Below are positions 8,471-17,302 of a DNA stretch of 64,000 nucleotides, piece after piece; within the stretch, counting starts at the first letter, position 1, and every line of letters starts with the position of its first letter. Position numbers and translations under genes: made by a program. Source of the stretch: Picosynechococcus sp. PCC 7002 (GTDB taxonomy: Bacteria; Cyanobacteriota; Cyanobacteriia; Cyanobacteriales; MRBY01); assembly GCF_963860125.1 (NCBI RefSeq), contig NZ_CAWLFA010000006.1:60031-124030 (forward strand), written 5' to 3'. Under the pieces are notes generated by a model. The model did no database searches, had not been told where the DNA came from, and saw nothing but the letters and a program-made list of their open reading frames with translations.

Positions 8471-8644
8471 CTAGAGATGAATTTTTCGGGTTTCTTTGCG
8501 ACAAATGGGACACCAGCGATTCAAACCACCGATTTCACAATTGCCATTGGTGCAACCCACGGTCTGACAATTACTGCATTTAATTCGGCCTGTGCCAGAG
8601 CGGTCACAGCTTGGACAGGGTTGGCGGCGTGTCCAGAGAGACAT
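8471..8644 (-). CDS. 57-aa zinc-ribbon protein with DnaJ-like CxxCxGxG motif
   Basis: This short frame starts at an ATG with AGGAG eight bases upstream and ends in TAG. It has eight cysteines in 57 residues: Cys10/13, Cys23/26, Cys31/36 and Cys45/48. The segment CPSCDRSGTGRIKCSNC has the CxxCxGxG form of the DnaJ cysteine-rich zinc finger, and the end WCPICRKE looks like another knuckle. It probably binds two zinc ions and could be a protein- or nucleic-acid-binding adaptor. It is followed by a hairpin terminator and preceded by the 131-aa gene on the same strand. A good RBS and dense Cys pairing make it very likely to be real. Confidence 0.8.
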   Translation of the reverse strand: MSLWTRRQPCPSCDRSGTGRIKCSNCQTVGCTNGNCEIGGLNRWCPICRKETRKIHL

Positions 8645-8709
8645 GATGATTACTCCTGATATTTTCTAATAAGTTGATTGGCAATCTTTTGATTGCACTC
8701 AGACCCTGG

Positions 8710-9105
8710 TCAAGAAGAACCCGGCGGCGGAACAAGGTTCATCACAATCTCAGATAAGGTTTGCACGGTTGTTTCGAGTTGCTCGATCCGTTCTGTCTGG
8801 GTCTGGGGCATTGGTAGATCCTTCACCTGGGGTAACAGGTGTTTCCAACCGCGGCTACATTTAATGTGATAGGTCTGTTGGTAAGCTTTGTAAGCTTCGT
8901 TGTAGCTGCCATAGCGTTCCTTGAGAAAGTCTTCGCTAATCTGGTTGCCAGGAATTTGTGCCGGGGGGGGCTCTTTTTGAGCCTCAACGACCTGCTGCAG
9001 ACGTTCATAGAGTTCAGCGGTAATCGCAAAAACCTTAGCGGTATTACGCAAATCCTGTTGGTCTAAGTCTTCGAGTTGGTCAATGAGTTTGCTAAAGCGT
9101 GACAT
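8710..9105 (-). CDS. hypothetical protein (131 aa), helical
   Basis: Not recognised. The N-terminal ~45 residues are charged and helical (MSRFSKLIDQLEDLDQQDLRN), a Pro-rich linker follows (EPPPAQIPG), then a conserved-looking block (FLKERYGSYNEAYKAYQQTYHIKC, RGWKHLLPQ) and a C-terminal helical heptad segment (TERIEQLETTVQTLSEIV) that could oligomerise. No membrane segment is seen. The same strand and tight spacing with the two coiled-coil genes upstream (36 bp to the next) suggest one transcript. Confidence 0.7.
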   Translation of the reverse strand: MSRFSKLIDQLEDLDQQDLRNTAKVFAITAELYERLQQVVEAQKEPPPAQIPGNQISEDFLKERYGSYNEAYKAYQQTYHIKCSRGWKHLLPQVKDLPMPQTQTERIEQLETTVQTLSEIVMNLVPPPGSS

Positions 9106-9140
9106 AAAGTATTACGGGAATTTGGACAAGGAATAAATAA

Positions 9141-9731
9141 TTAGCGGTCTAGCAGATCGCGTTGGATATCGGCTCTACTAGAGCTCATCCAGGGTTTATC
9201 GCCACCACTATTTGGGTTCGGATTGGGATCAACGGGACCGGCGCTGGGGGGAATATCGGGATCATCATCGTTACCGGGTTCGATTTTGCCAAAATCTTGG
9301 GGGTCATCGGAGAAAAAGGTGGACTGGAGAAAATTCCAAACGATGGAGAATTTGCCATACAAACTTTTACTAGAGCGCACTTTAGCTGCCGCAACTTTGA
9401 CTTCCCGGTCAATTTCTTTTAATTCGGCACGAATCTTTTCTCGTTCTTGGGCCAGCCGTTGTTTTTCTAAGGCCAATTGTTGCATCTCCTGTTGGGCACG
9501 CAGCAAATCCTGTTGCAAAGATTCGTTGGTGAGCATTTGGTCATTCACTTCATCTTGGAGATTGGTGATATCGCTGCGGTAACGGTGATTCCAGCTTTGC
9601 AAACTGCCTCGGGAGCGGCGCAAAAATTTAATCAATTCGACGATTGCTTGGAGATCTTCATCGTCAGGATTTTCTCTGGCCATCTCATAGAGTCGTTTAA
9701 TGAGTTCTTCAAAGTTTTCTTGTCCGTCCAT
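9141..9731 (-). CDS. coiled-coil protein, paralogue of the 9842-10294 gene (196 aa)
   Basis: I use the ATG at 9731, not one 20 codons earlier, because the protein then aligns end to end with its neighbour: MDGQENFEELIKRLYEMAREN against MDDKHQDLLEQLAALKEAAK. A long Gln/Glu/Arg-rich coiled coil (about residues 45-120) is followed by a shared block KSLYGKFSIVWNFLQSTFF. The C-terminal ~45 residues are acidic and Pro/Asn-rich, probably disordered. Function unknown. The block after the coiled coil is the most diagnostic feature of this pair. Confidence 0.75.
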   Translation of the reverse strand: MDGQENFEELIKRLYEMARENPDDEDLQAIVELIKFLRRSRGSLQSWNHRYRSDITNLQDEVNDQMLTNESLQQDLLRAQQEMQQLALEKQRLAQEREKIRAELKEIDREVKVAAAKVRSSKSLYGKFSIVWNFLQSTFFSDDPQDFGKIEPGNDDDPDIPPSAGPVDPNPNPNSGGDKPWMSSSRADIQRDLLDR

Positions 9732-9841
9732 GGTTGTTACAGGGCTAGAGTTTACAAAAGGTGTCGAGGCTAATGGAGTCGTCAGTGGCATTGTTCGCGT
9801 TTCCTGGGGAGTTTAGGAGCCAGTCGTTCGCTTGATCTTGA

Positions 9842-10294
9842 TTAAGAGGGGGAAATAACTGATGACTCATCAAAGAAAACGACCTGGAGGAAATCCCAGA
9901 GGATTTTGAATTTTTGTCGCAGGGAGTTGCTGGCCTTAACCTGGGCAACGGCTTCATGAACAGTGCTTTCGATAGCCTCTAGTTCGCCTCGGAGTTGATT
10001 ACGCCTAGCAATAATCTGTTGTTTTTCTTGGATGGAGCAGTTCATTTCTTGGTAAGTAGCTTTGAGATCTTCAGCCTGGATTTGATAATTCTCGCGGTAT
10101 TCACATAGCTGGCTACAGAGTTGTTGTCGCCGCTCCCGCTCCTGTTGGGATTTTTCTTGGAGGGCACGGCGTTCCTTGAGTAACTGTTCTAGGATTTCAA
10201 TGCCCGCTTGAATTTCTAGGTTGTTGGGTCTTGCTTTGGCAGCTTCCTTAAGGGCGGCGAGTTGTTCGAGGAGATCTTGGTGTTTGTCATCCAT
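9842..10294 (-). CDS. coiled-coil protein, paralogue of the 9141-9731 gene (150 aa)
   Basis: An N-terminal helical bundle (about 1-40, with NNLEIQAGIEILEQLLKERR) leads into a long coiled coil (residues 40-118) and ends with SLRQKFKILWDFLQVVFFDES, matching its downstream neighbour. It lacks the acidic tail of that neighbour. It is the first gene of the minus-strand row that runs to the pentapeptide gene. The AT-rich 10295-10461 gap upstream (runs of T and A) probably holds the promoter. No known family recognised. The duplication suggests that the two form a hetero-oligomer. Confidence 0.75.
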   Translation of the reverse strand: MDDKHQDLLEQLAALKEAAKARPNNLEIQAGIEILEQLLKERRALQEKSQQERERRQQLCSQLCEYRENYQIQAEDLKATYQEMNCSIQEKQQIIARRNQLRGELEAIESTVHEAVAQVKASNSLRQKFKILWDFLQVVFFDESSVISPS

Positions 10295-10461
10295 GGGAGG
10301 GGCTCCGTTTTGTGCTTCTACTCTTTAAATCGCTACCTCAAATTTTTTTATGCAAATTTTCCAAAAATCTCTGAAAAATTTTTTTGCTTTAAATTGACCA
10401 GCCGCCGTTATCCTCATGTCTCGCCTATGTTTCCTGGTACTACAGGCCAAACAAAGCATCA

Positions 10462-10965
10462 TCAAAAAAGAGCCTCAATCGACTTCATTGGCAAATAAAG
10501 ATTTAATGGTGCCTGCAAAAACGGTATAAAGCCATATTTCAGGTAAAAACGCTGTGCTCTCTCATTTAACGCTTCGACGACCACGACCAAAGAACCAACG
10601 GACTGGGAAGCTTCCCAGGCTCGACGTAAAGCATCAATCAATAAAAACTCCCCAAAACCTTGACCACGGTAGTCTTGATCCACCGCCAGGTGTCCCAATA
10701 GGGTTGCTGGCAGGAGGGGATAGCGGGGTAAACCCTTGGTCACATCTGCCCCCAGAACACCTACATCAACTGTATAAGCCGACAGGGTATAGTAACCTAG
10801 CACCACCATATCTGGTTCATCCACCAATACAAAAACTGTTGCCACCCGCTTCTTCAGATCCTGGGAAGCTTGCCTTCGCAAATAGGCATCCAAAGAAACT
10901 TCACCGCAAGAAAAATCCCCGCGCTGGTGGACTCGTTTGTCCAGAGGCTGAATTCTAAGCACCAT
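10462..10965 (-). CDS. GNAT acetyltransferase toxin (TacT-like)
   Basis: This 167-aa GNAT-fold protein has the acetyl-CoA binding signature RGQGFG at residues 100-105 after the beta-strand LGHLAVDQDY, and the late Tyr (QRFYLKYGF) that acts as general acid in this family. TacT-type toxins acetylate the amino group of aminoacyl-tRNA and stop translation. The N-terminal FxCGxxxLDAYLRRQAxQD block is characteristic of the TacT/AtaT branch. Its start overlaps the end of the upstream antitoxin gene by 11 bp, the standard arrangement for this type II toxin-antitoxin system. Confidence 0.9.
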   Translation of the reverse strand: MVLRIQPLDKRVHQRGDFSCGEVSLDAYLRRQASQDLKKRVATVFVLVDEPDMVVLGYYTLSAYTVDVGVLGADVTKGLPRYPLLPATLLGHLAVDQDYRGQGFGEFLLIDALRRAWEASQSVGSLVVVVEALNERAQRFYLKYGFIPFLQAPLNLYLPMKSIEALF

Positions 10966-11251
10966 GGGCTACTATTTTTTCTTGGTAACGGATTACCGCT
11001 TGTTGGAGAGCTGTATTCGGCTCCGGTGGCTGTAATAAGGTTTCGACAAGAGCTTCACTGTCTTCTAGGGTTAGTTTTAGGGTGTGATGGCGTTCAATCA
11101 CTGCATAGGCCGCCGCCTGGGCACTGGTCACGACAAAATCAGTCAGCGATCGCCCTTCGAGGTCAGCTGCTTTTTGCATGAGGGCTTTAACTTCAGGGCT
11201 GAGGCGAGCCTCTAAGCGAGCGAAGTGCTTGGTTTTAGGGGCTGAGTCCAT
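10955..11251 (-). CDS. DUF1778/TacA-like ribbon-helix-helix antitoxin
   Basis: This 98-aa protein has an N-terminal ribbon-helix-helix segment (ARLEARLSPEVKALMQKAADLEGRSLTDFVV), typical of DUF1778 antitoxins that bind their own operator. It also has a C-terminal helix plus tail (ALQQAVIRYQEKIV) that would wrap the acetyltransferase. It is the first gene of the pair and overlaps the toxin by 11 bp. It is expected to autorepress the operon. The promoter should lie in the 89-bp gap to the left end of the TPR-CHAT gene. Confidence 0.88.
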   Translation of the reverse strand: MDSAPKTKHFARLEARLSPEVKALMQKAADLEGRSLTDFVVTSAQAAAYAVIERHHTLKLTLEDSEALVETLLQPPEPNTALQQAVIRYQEKIVAHGA

Positions 11252-11340
11252 GGGAATCTATTAACAAACTGGGGCATCTACTTCGACTATATCCGGCAAT
11301 TTGCCGTATGTCGATTGATAGTCCCTCAGCTCAAGGGTTA

Positions 11341-14300
11341 CTACACCCCCTGACAGATAAAACCACTCCAGTAATAGGGAGCTGAAAAAGGATATTGGGT
11401 CATGTTCTGAGACCAAGCACTTAAACCCTGACTACGTACTCCTTCTTTTTTTTGTTGATCAATGACAGTTTTTAAGTCCGGAAAATCTTGATATAACTGC
11501 TCCCACGTTACCCGCCGTAAACGCTGTTGGGCTTTTTGCAAAGCTAATGACGGTTTGTTTGTTTCACCGAGCAGTTCATAATAATAACTTGTAAAAATGG
11601 CCGTTGCTAAATCATCTACCGCCCAGAGAGAAGAAATCACTGTTCGCGCTCCAGCACAGAGAAAGCCTGTCCCCAAGGTCAGAAGATCGTCAGTGAGATT
11701 TGGTTTACCTAGGTTAGTTTCACAGCAAGAGAGGAACACATGGTTCAGATTTGGATAGCGGTTGAGCATTAAACTTCCCAAAGTAAAATAACCATCCCCC
11801 AGTTTCAAAGCAGAATTCTGCGGATTACTTAAATTTGAAGCAGCATGATGAGATGAGTGAACATTTTCTACTCTCTTTAAGAGAGCTCTATAATTTTTGA
11901 CTGTCGCTTGATTCTTTCCCTTAAGATGATTTTTAGGAGCAATTTTATGATATTTTTTTAAGCTCTTAACTTCTAAAGCAGGAAATTTAAGGTCTTCAGT
12001 AGCATTTTCTACTACACCATAGGTTGGATGCTCAATACTAGGACGCTCAGCACAATGTTTAAGAATTTGAAAGCTCGGTATAACTCGAATTCTGAACAAA
12101 TCTCCTAAACACATTTGAGATAATAAACTTTGATTGGTTGTAACTTTTGTAGAATCCTTAATTTTTAATCGGGAATTATCTAACGCAATACTAACCTCAG
12201 TAGCAATGGCAAAATCTGGATTTAAAGGAAGGGCAGCAAATGGAATATGATGGAAACCCAAATGCGGGATAATCACTAACTCTTTGATTCCAGAAAGGTA
12301 GTTATCAACCAATTTGTCTAAGTTAAGCTTTTTAGAAATATCTTTAAGATTGGATGTTAAATTTGTTGACCAGTTTTCTTTGTCTTTTTGGTACAGAGTC
12401 AACCATTTTTTGTCGAAAATTTCTTCTAACTTGGATAAGCTTAATTCGGGGGAATTATGAAGAGAAACATTTGTCTTTTTGTGTATTGATCGTAAAATAA
12501 AAATATATGTCTGATCACCAGTGTTATAAAAGCTAAGCATTGCTGTTTCATTATCTGGTATCAGCTTAATAATTTCTTCATAACTAATAGTTTCAACTTG
12601 GATTTGCTGCGCAATTAATGGATCTTCTTTTCTGATTTTCTGCCATATTTTTTGCTTTTGCTCTTCTAGTTTGTGGGGATCTTCTACAAGAGGCTTTACA
12701 TAATCTGAATAATCTCGAAGAACACAGTTACGCATATCACTTGTTTCTCGATCTTCTTGTCGGAGCTGATAAAGCTCTTGCTCAAGCTCATAATATTTTG
12801 ATAAAAGATTATTAATTTTTGGCGATAAAACTTCTTGGGTGTAAAGGTCATTGCTAGAGATTAAATCAACTAATCTACGGCTGCGGCTACGTTCAGAATT
12901 CACTAGAGCTCTCTGATAATTAAAAGTTTCGATATTAGACTTTACTAAATTATGATAAATATTGATTGAATCAGCAATAATACTCTGCCGCCTTTCTTCA
13001 TCAAAAGCCTGACTCCTAAGAAGCTCTAATGCTTCAATAGATTCTTGATAACAATTGCTCGCCATCAACCAATCTTGCTGCTCAAAAAATACATCGCCTA
13101 AGAATGCATTAATTGCCTGAAATTTTTGAGGAAAAAGTTCCCGTTGACAAATTTCTAAAGCATTTTTAAAGTGGGCGATCGCCAATTGAGTATTTTCTTC
13201 TTTTGTACCCAGTATTCTCTCTCTATAAAAGCTACCAAGATACTGATTAGTCGCTGCCCACTTTTCAGGAAAAGCATTTTTATCACGAATTTCCAGAGCT
13301 TTTTTACAGTAGTCGATAGCAATCTCGAGATTTCTCTTCCTATATCCTTTAATTCTCTTGGAAAATGCAATACCTAAATTACAGCAAACCATTGCCCATT
13401 GTTCAGGAAATTTATCCTTACTTTGAACACTCAATGCTCTCTTGAAATATTCAATTGCTTTCTCAATATTTTTCTCCTGACTACCAGCAATACGCTGTAA
13501 ATATACAGTACCTAAATTATTATAAGTACGAGCCCATTTTTGTGGGAAGCGACTCTTTGTATACACTAATAGGGTCTTTTTGAAATAGACGACAGATTTT
13601 TCTAGATTTTTCTCCCGTAGTCCTTTAATTCTTTCTGTATAAATCATTCCAAGATTATTGTAAGTCATTGCTTGTAAATCAGAAGAATAGGTCTTCATAT
13701 CTGATTCCAGCACAGACTCAAAATATTCAATTGCTTTTTCAATATTCTCCTGCTTATCACCTTTAATTCTAACTTTATAGGCATTAGCTAAGTGATTGAT
13801 AATCTTTAGGCACTCAGCAGGATTACTCTCTTTATCTCGATTTTGTAATACTTTCAAAAAGTAAAAAATTGCTTTTTCAATATTTTGACTTCGGTTTCCT
13901 TTAATTCTATAAAAATAAGCAAGTCCTAGCTGTTCTTTTAAGTATCCAGTTTCTTGAATCCCAAGATATTTATTATTTCTAAGGGCATCAGATAGATGAA
14001 GAATAGCAGACTCCACATTCTCTTTTCTTTCCCCAACAACTCTATTCAATAAAATTTCGCCAAGATTATATTTAGCATCTATGTAAAATCTCTTTTCTAT
14101 TTTTTCATCTTCTCTATAGCATTCTAGAGCCTTCTCAAAAAAAGATATGGCTTCTTCCTGTCTTTCATTTTTATGCAAGATGCCCAGTTGTATAAATGCA
14201 TAAACCATGCCAGAATTATAATTAAAAGATCTATATAAACTAAGTAGTTTTTTAAAAGCATTCACTAATTTAAATTGAATCAATTTAATCTTATCTTGGA

Positions 14301-15477
14301 TATCATAGCGAGGAAGTTTATATAAGTTTTTTCTGCTCAAGAAATAGCCAGATGTCAAGAAAAAAGATTTATAAATTTCAGCAGATTTTTGCAAGCACTT
14401 AATTCCATAAAGAATATTTTTTATACCTTGATTAATATTGAAAACATTAACTTCTAACTGTTCGCCGTAAATAGTGCCGATTTTTAATAGTAGAGAAGCT
14501 CTTTTTTCTGGGCATTTATTTTTAGGGTAAAATTCAATACTCTTTTCAAAAGAATAAATTGCTTCATTTAGATTGTCTTGATCAACTAAAATATCTCCCA
14601 GTTTTTCATAAACTTTAGGCATACTTTCTTGATCATTGACTTTTTGATAAAGAATAATAGCGTCTCTTAAATTTTTAATTGCTTCTGAAAAAAGTTTTTT
14701 CTTAGAGTAAATAATGCCCAGATTATATTTTGTATCAGCATTAATTTCAGTTAGGTTATTGTAGTAGTCCCGAAATGATAAAGCTTGCTTATAAAAATCA
14801 ATTGAATTATCTAGAGATTTTATTTCATGGTCGCCTTTAGCCAAGTAAGCATCTCCTAAAGACTTGATAATACCTACTTTAATTAAATACTCTTTACTAT
14901 CTAGTCGACCAGAAAACTTCTTTTTATAAAAGAACTGAGCTTGACTTAGATGACTAATAGTTTGATCTAGATCAATTTTTTCACCTAAATTAAGCTGTTT
15001 TAAATATGCACGACTAATTCTATACTTAATGGCTGCTATCTTTTCGTGTTTCTCGATGTAAGTTTTATCAGCTATAAACTGAAGTGATTTTTCGAAATGC
15101 TTCGTGGAAATTTCTGTATTTTTTTTTGGAAAACCTTTAATTCTTAGATCAAAGGAAATACCCAGCTCATATTCAACTTCCCATGTATAAATTAGATTAT
15201 TCTTTTCTGAGACTTCAAGAGATTTTTTGAGAAGTCCAATTGCTTTCTCAATACTTTTATGTTTTCTTTCAACTGAAGCATAGTCCCGATATGCTTTTGC
15301 TAAATTTAGCGTAACAATAACCCATTCTTTAGGACTCTTTATTTTAGAGTATTTTTTAAGAAGGCTTTTATAAGTTTCAATAGCCTTATCTTGTTTGTTG
15401 GTATCTAAAAATTGTCTACATTCTTCTAAATATTTTGAAAGTTGATTGCTATCTTTAGAATGAGGAAGAATTTGCAT
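11341..15477 (-). CDS. TPR-CHAT protease-like protein (1378 aa)
   Basis: About 1000 residues of tetratricopeptide repeats come first, many in the ~50-residue form 'FPEKWAxxxNNLGxxYxxRIxGxxEKNxExAIxYF'. A C-terminal CHAT (caspase-like) peptidase domain follows. The catalytic dyad is visible: His near residue 1210 in VENVHSSHHAASN and Cys near 1250 in VFLSCCETNLG. The domain ends in the usual PYYWSGFICQG. CHAT proteases fused to TPR sensors act in bacterial death or defence pathways, for example TPR-CHAT in type III-E CRISPR. The partner here is unknown. Its base composition is markedly more A/T-rich in the TPR part than in neighbouring genes. The CHAT domain is nearly the same as that of the gene at 21429-24749. 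Confidence 0.92.
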   Translation of the reverse strand: MQILPHSKDSNQLSKYLEECRQFLDTNKQDKAIETYKSLLKKYSKIKSPKEWVIVTLNLAKAYRDYASVERKHKSIEKAIGLLKKSLEVSEKNNLIYTWEVEYELGISFDLRIKGFPKKNTEISTKHFEKSLQFIADKTYIEKHEKIAAIKYRISRAYLKQLNLGEKIDLDQTISHLSQAQFFYKKKFSGRLDSKEYLIKVGIIKSLGDAYLAKGDHEIKSLDNSIDFYKQALSFRDYYNNLTEINADTKYNLGIIYSKKKLFSEAIKNLRDAIILYQKVNDQESMPKVYEKLGDILVDQDNLNEAIYSFEKSIEFYPKNKCPEKRASLLLKIGTIYGEQLEVNVFNINQGIKNILYGIKCLQKSAEIYKSFFLTSGYFLSRKNLYKLPRYDIQDKIKLIQFKLVNAFKKLLSLYRSFNYNSGMVYAFIQLGILHKNERQEEAISFFEKALECYREDEKIEKRFYIDAKYNLGEILLNRVVGERKENVESAILHLSDALRNNKYLGIQETGYLKEQLGLAYFYRIKGNRSQNIEKAIFYFLKVLQNRDKESNPAECLKIINHLANAYKVRIKGDKQENIEKAIEYFESVLESDMKTYSSDLQAMTYNNLGMIYTERIKGLREKNLEKSVVYFKKTLLVYTKSRFPQKWARTYNNLGTVYLQRIAGSQEKNIEKAIEYFKRALSVQSKDKFPEQWAMVCCNLGIAFSKRIKGYRKRNLEIAIDYCKKALEIRDKNAFPEKWAATNQYLGSFYRERILGTKEENTQLAIAHFKNALEICQRELFPQKFQAINAFLGDVFFEQQDWLMASNCYQESIEALELLRSQAFDEERRQSIIADSINIYHNLVKSNIETFNYQRALVNSERSRSRRLVDLISSNDLYTQEVLSPKINNLLSKYYELEQELYQLRQEDRETSDMRNCVLRDYSDYVKPLVEDPHKLEEQKQKIWQKIRKEDPLIAQQIQVETISYEEIIKLIPDNETAMLSFYNTGDQTYIFILRSIHKKTNVSLHNSPELSLSKLEEIFDKKWLTLYQKDKENWSTNLTSNLKDISKKLNLDKLVDNYLSGIKELVIIPHLGFHHIPFAALPLNPDFAIATEVSIALDNSRLKIKDSTKVTTNQSLLSQMCLGDLFRIRVIPSFQILKHCAERPSIEHPTYGVVENATEDLKFPALEVKSLKKYHKIAPKNHLKGKNQATVKNYRALLKRVENVHSSHHAASNLSNPQNSALKLGDGYFTLGSLMLNRYPNLNHVFLSCCETNLGKPNLTDDLLTLGTGFLCAGARTVISSLWAVDDLATAIFTSYYYELLGETNKPSLALQKAQQRLRRVTWEQLYQDFPDLKTVIDQQKKEGVRSQGLSAWSQNMTQYPFSAPYYWSGFICQGV

Positions 15478-15660
15478 AATAAAGTTTATGACTTTATGAT
15501 TTTTTTAGATTACTTAATTTATGAAATATACAGCATTTTCCAGTTTAATGAAGCTCGGCTACAGCTCTAAAGCTTTTGTTTTATAGGCTTTTTGAGAAGG
15601 TCGAGGAGTTTTACCTCAGGGATAAACGCTGTATTTCATTTTTTTATTACAAAAAAGTAT

Positions 15661-17220
15661 TCATTGCAACAGATAATAATATTTTGAAACGATCCAAGAG
15701 TATTCTTTCAACATCACATAGGCCGCAACGCCAGCTAAGCGCTCCACTTCCCGACGAAAATCTTCACCATGGTGCATATTCATCGCATGGGCTGCTTCAT
15801 GGATAAAAACCTCCAAAGACTCTGGCCCCAAAGGATTCCGCCATAGCTCGTCGTGGTCTAAAGCCAAAGTTAACACATTCTCACTACTCCAATGGGCCAC
15901 GAATCGCTGCCTGCCCTCAGGGTTCACCGCCACCTTCCCCGTCACTCGCCGCAAGGGGAACGGATAACTATCCAGCAGCTGCTGACAAAACCACACCGCA
16001 AAATCCAAACAACGATTTACATGGTCAATCCCTCCCTGGCGCTCGATCCACATCTGCCGGGGATCCTGCTCTAGTAAAGGCTGGGTCGGCGCAAATCCAC
16101 TGGCCGTTGCTTCGGCAGCCTTTTGTACTTCATCTTTTTGCACCACCTCCCGCGCTGTGGGGACTAATTCCTTGAGCATCTCTCGGAAACCACCACTGGT
16201 CTGACTGGTTTTAACAATCTCGACCCCCAACTCCCGGGCATCTTCATCAAATTGTCTGGCCCCTGTCTTCGGCACAGAGCGGGCAATATTTCCCCCAAAA
16301 GCCTTGGTGATGATCTGTTGTTTCACTGCCTGGTCACATTTTTTACCGGCATTACCCACCCAGTCCTGGCGCACCGTCTCGGAGTCCATACTTTCTAGCA
16401 GGATCGGTAAACAGGCCACATGAAGCTTGAGGGGATAGCCCGTCGCCACGGCATCGCGGTTAGGGTTCATGGGAACCCGCTGTTGGATATTGCAATGGAA
16501 AGGGACAGTCCATTCGACTGGAGCTACGGGAATACCCATTTCATAAATCATTGGTATTTCGTCAGCCTGGCTAGGAATTAAATGAATGCTTGTCTTGCGG
16601 CGGGGTTTCTTCCAGCTTTGAGCTTGGTAATCGTACACTTCTGTCGTGAGAGGGGTTGCGACGCGATACTGACTCGGGCGAGTCACTAGAGGGATGCCAT
16701 TGAGCCGGAATTGAATCCCTTCTGGAATTAGAAACTGGCGGAAATAGTGATCCAATTTGAGCTTGGTTTCTGGGGGCCAGGCCATTTGCATTTTTACTAG
16801 GGTGCCAGATCGGAAAGTTCCACTGGGATTTTCCTGGGTAACTCGCTCCTGGCCATCATAGAGAAATTCAATCTGCTGACCTTTGCTTTGGACAAGGGCA
16901 TAATCAGCGACACAGAGGGCTTCCTTAAACCCCCGGCCAAAGCGACCTCGCTTGAGATGGCTATCAGTTTTATGGGTGAGATAAACGACTCGCAAATCGG
17001 ACAGGCATTCGATGCCGCTGCCATTATCTCGGCACTCAATATAGAATTGGCCCTGATGATAGCCGTAGTTGAGGTTAATTTGGCCAGGCTCTCCCTCAGC
17101 AATGGAATCTAAGGCGTTTTGCACTAATTCTTTGACGAGATGTTCGGGGGGGCGAGCGGCATTCATCGCGGCAAAGCCGTCGGTACTAATGGCGAGCCAG
17201 CCTTTGGATTGGGTCAGCAT
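15661..17220 (-). CDS. GHKL (Hsp90-like) ATPase fused to C-terminal HExxH zincin-like domain
   Basis: The N-terminal half carries the Bergerat ATP-binding motifs: KELVQNALDS (N box, about 30-39), DNGSGI (63-68) and GRFGRGFKEA (90-100). This is the order found in MORC/Hsp90-type and DNA-mismatch-type GHKL proteins. The C-terminus has HEAAHAMNMHHGEDF at 474-488, an HExxH zinc site with a possible third His (483/484) and the 'HGxxF' ending seen in SprT/DUF45-like zincins. A reasonable model is an ATP-driven sensor that controls a peptidase. It lies 82 bp after the diadenylate-cyclase-like gene and 183 bp before the TPR-CHAT gene, all on one strand. I know no named family for this exact fusion. 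Confidence 0.8.
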   Translation of the reverse strand: MLTQSKGWLAISTDGFAAMNAARPPEHLVKELVQNALDSIAEGEPGQINLNYGYHQGQFYIECRDNGSGIECLSDLRVVYLTHKTDSHLKRGRFGRGFKEALCVADYALVQSKGQQIEFLYDGQERVTQENPSGTFRSGTLVKMQMAWPPETKLKLDHYFRQFLIPEGIQFRLNGIPLVTRPSQYRVATPLTTEVYDYQAQSWKKPRRKTSIHLIPSQADEIPMIYEMGIPVAPVEWTVPFHCNIQQRVPMNPNRDAVATGYPLKLHVACLPILLESMDSETVRQDWVGNAGKKCDQAVKQQIITKAFGGNIARSVPKTGARQFDEDARELGVEIVKTSQTSGGFREMLKELVPTAREVVQKDEVQKAAEATASGFAPTQPLLEQDPRQMWIERQGGIDHVNRCLDFAVWFCQQLLDSYPFPLRRVTGKVAVNPEGRQRFVAHWSSENVLTLALDHDELWRNPLGPESLEVFIHEAAHAMNMHHGEDFRREVERLAGVAAYVMLKEYSWIVSKYYYLLQ

Positions 17221-17302
17221 TGTCTTTCTTACTTTCCTTAAATCTAAGTGTTTAATAGAGTTAATTCAACCGATGGTTAAATGCCCTGGAATAGTTGGCG
17301 GT

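Noticed and set aside
8438..8659. 73-codon plus-strand frame
   Set aside because: It is the antisense of the zinc-ribbon gene, which has the better RBS and cysteine pattern.
15576..15806. 76-codon plus-strand frame upstream of the first TPR-CHAT gene
   Set aside because: It overlaps the 3' end of the GHKL-zincin gene in antisense and has no RBS or recognisable composition.
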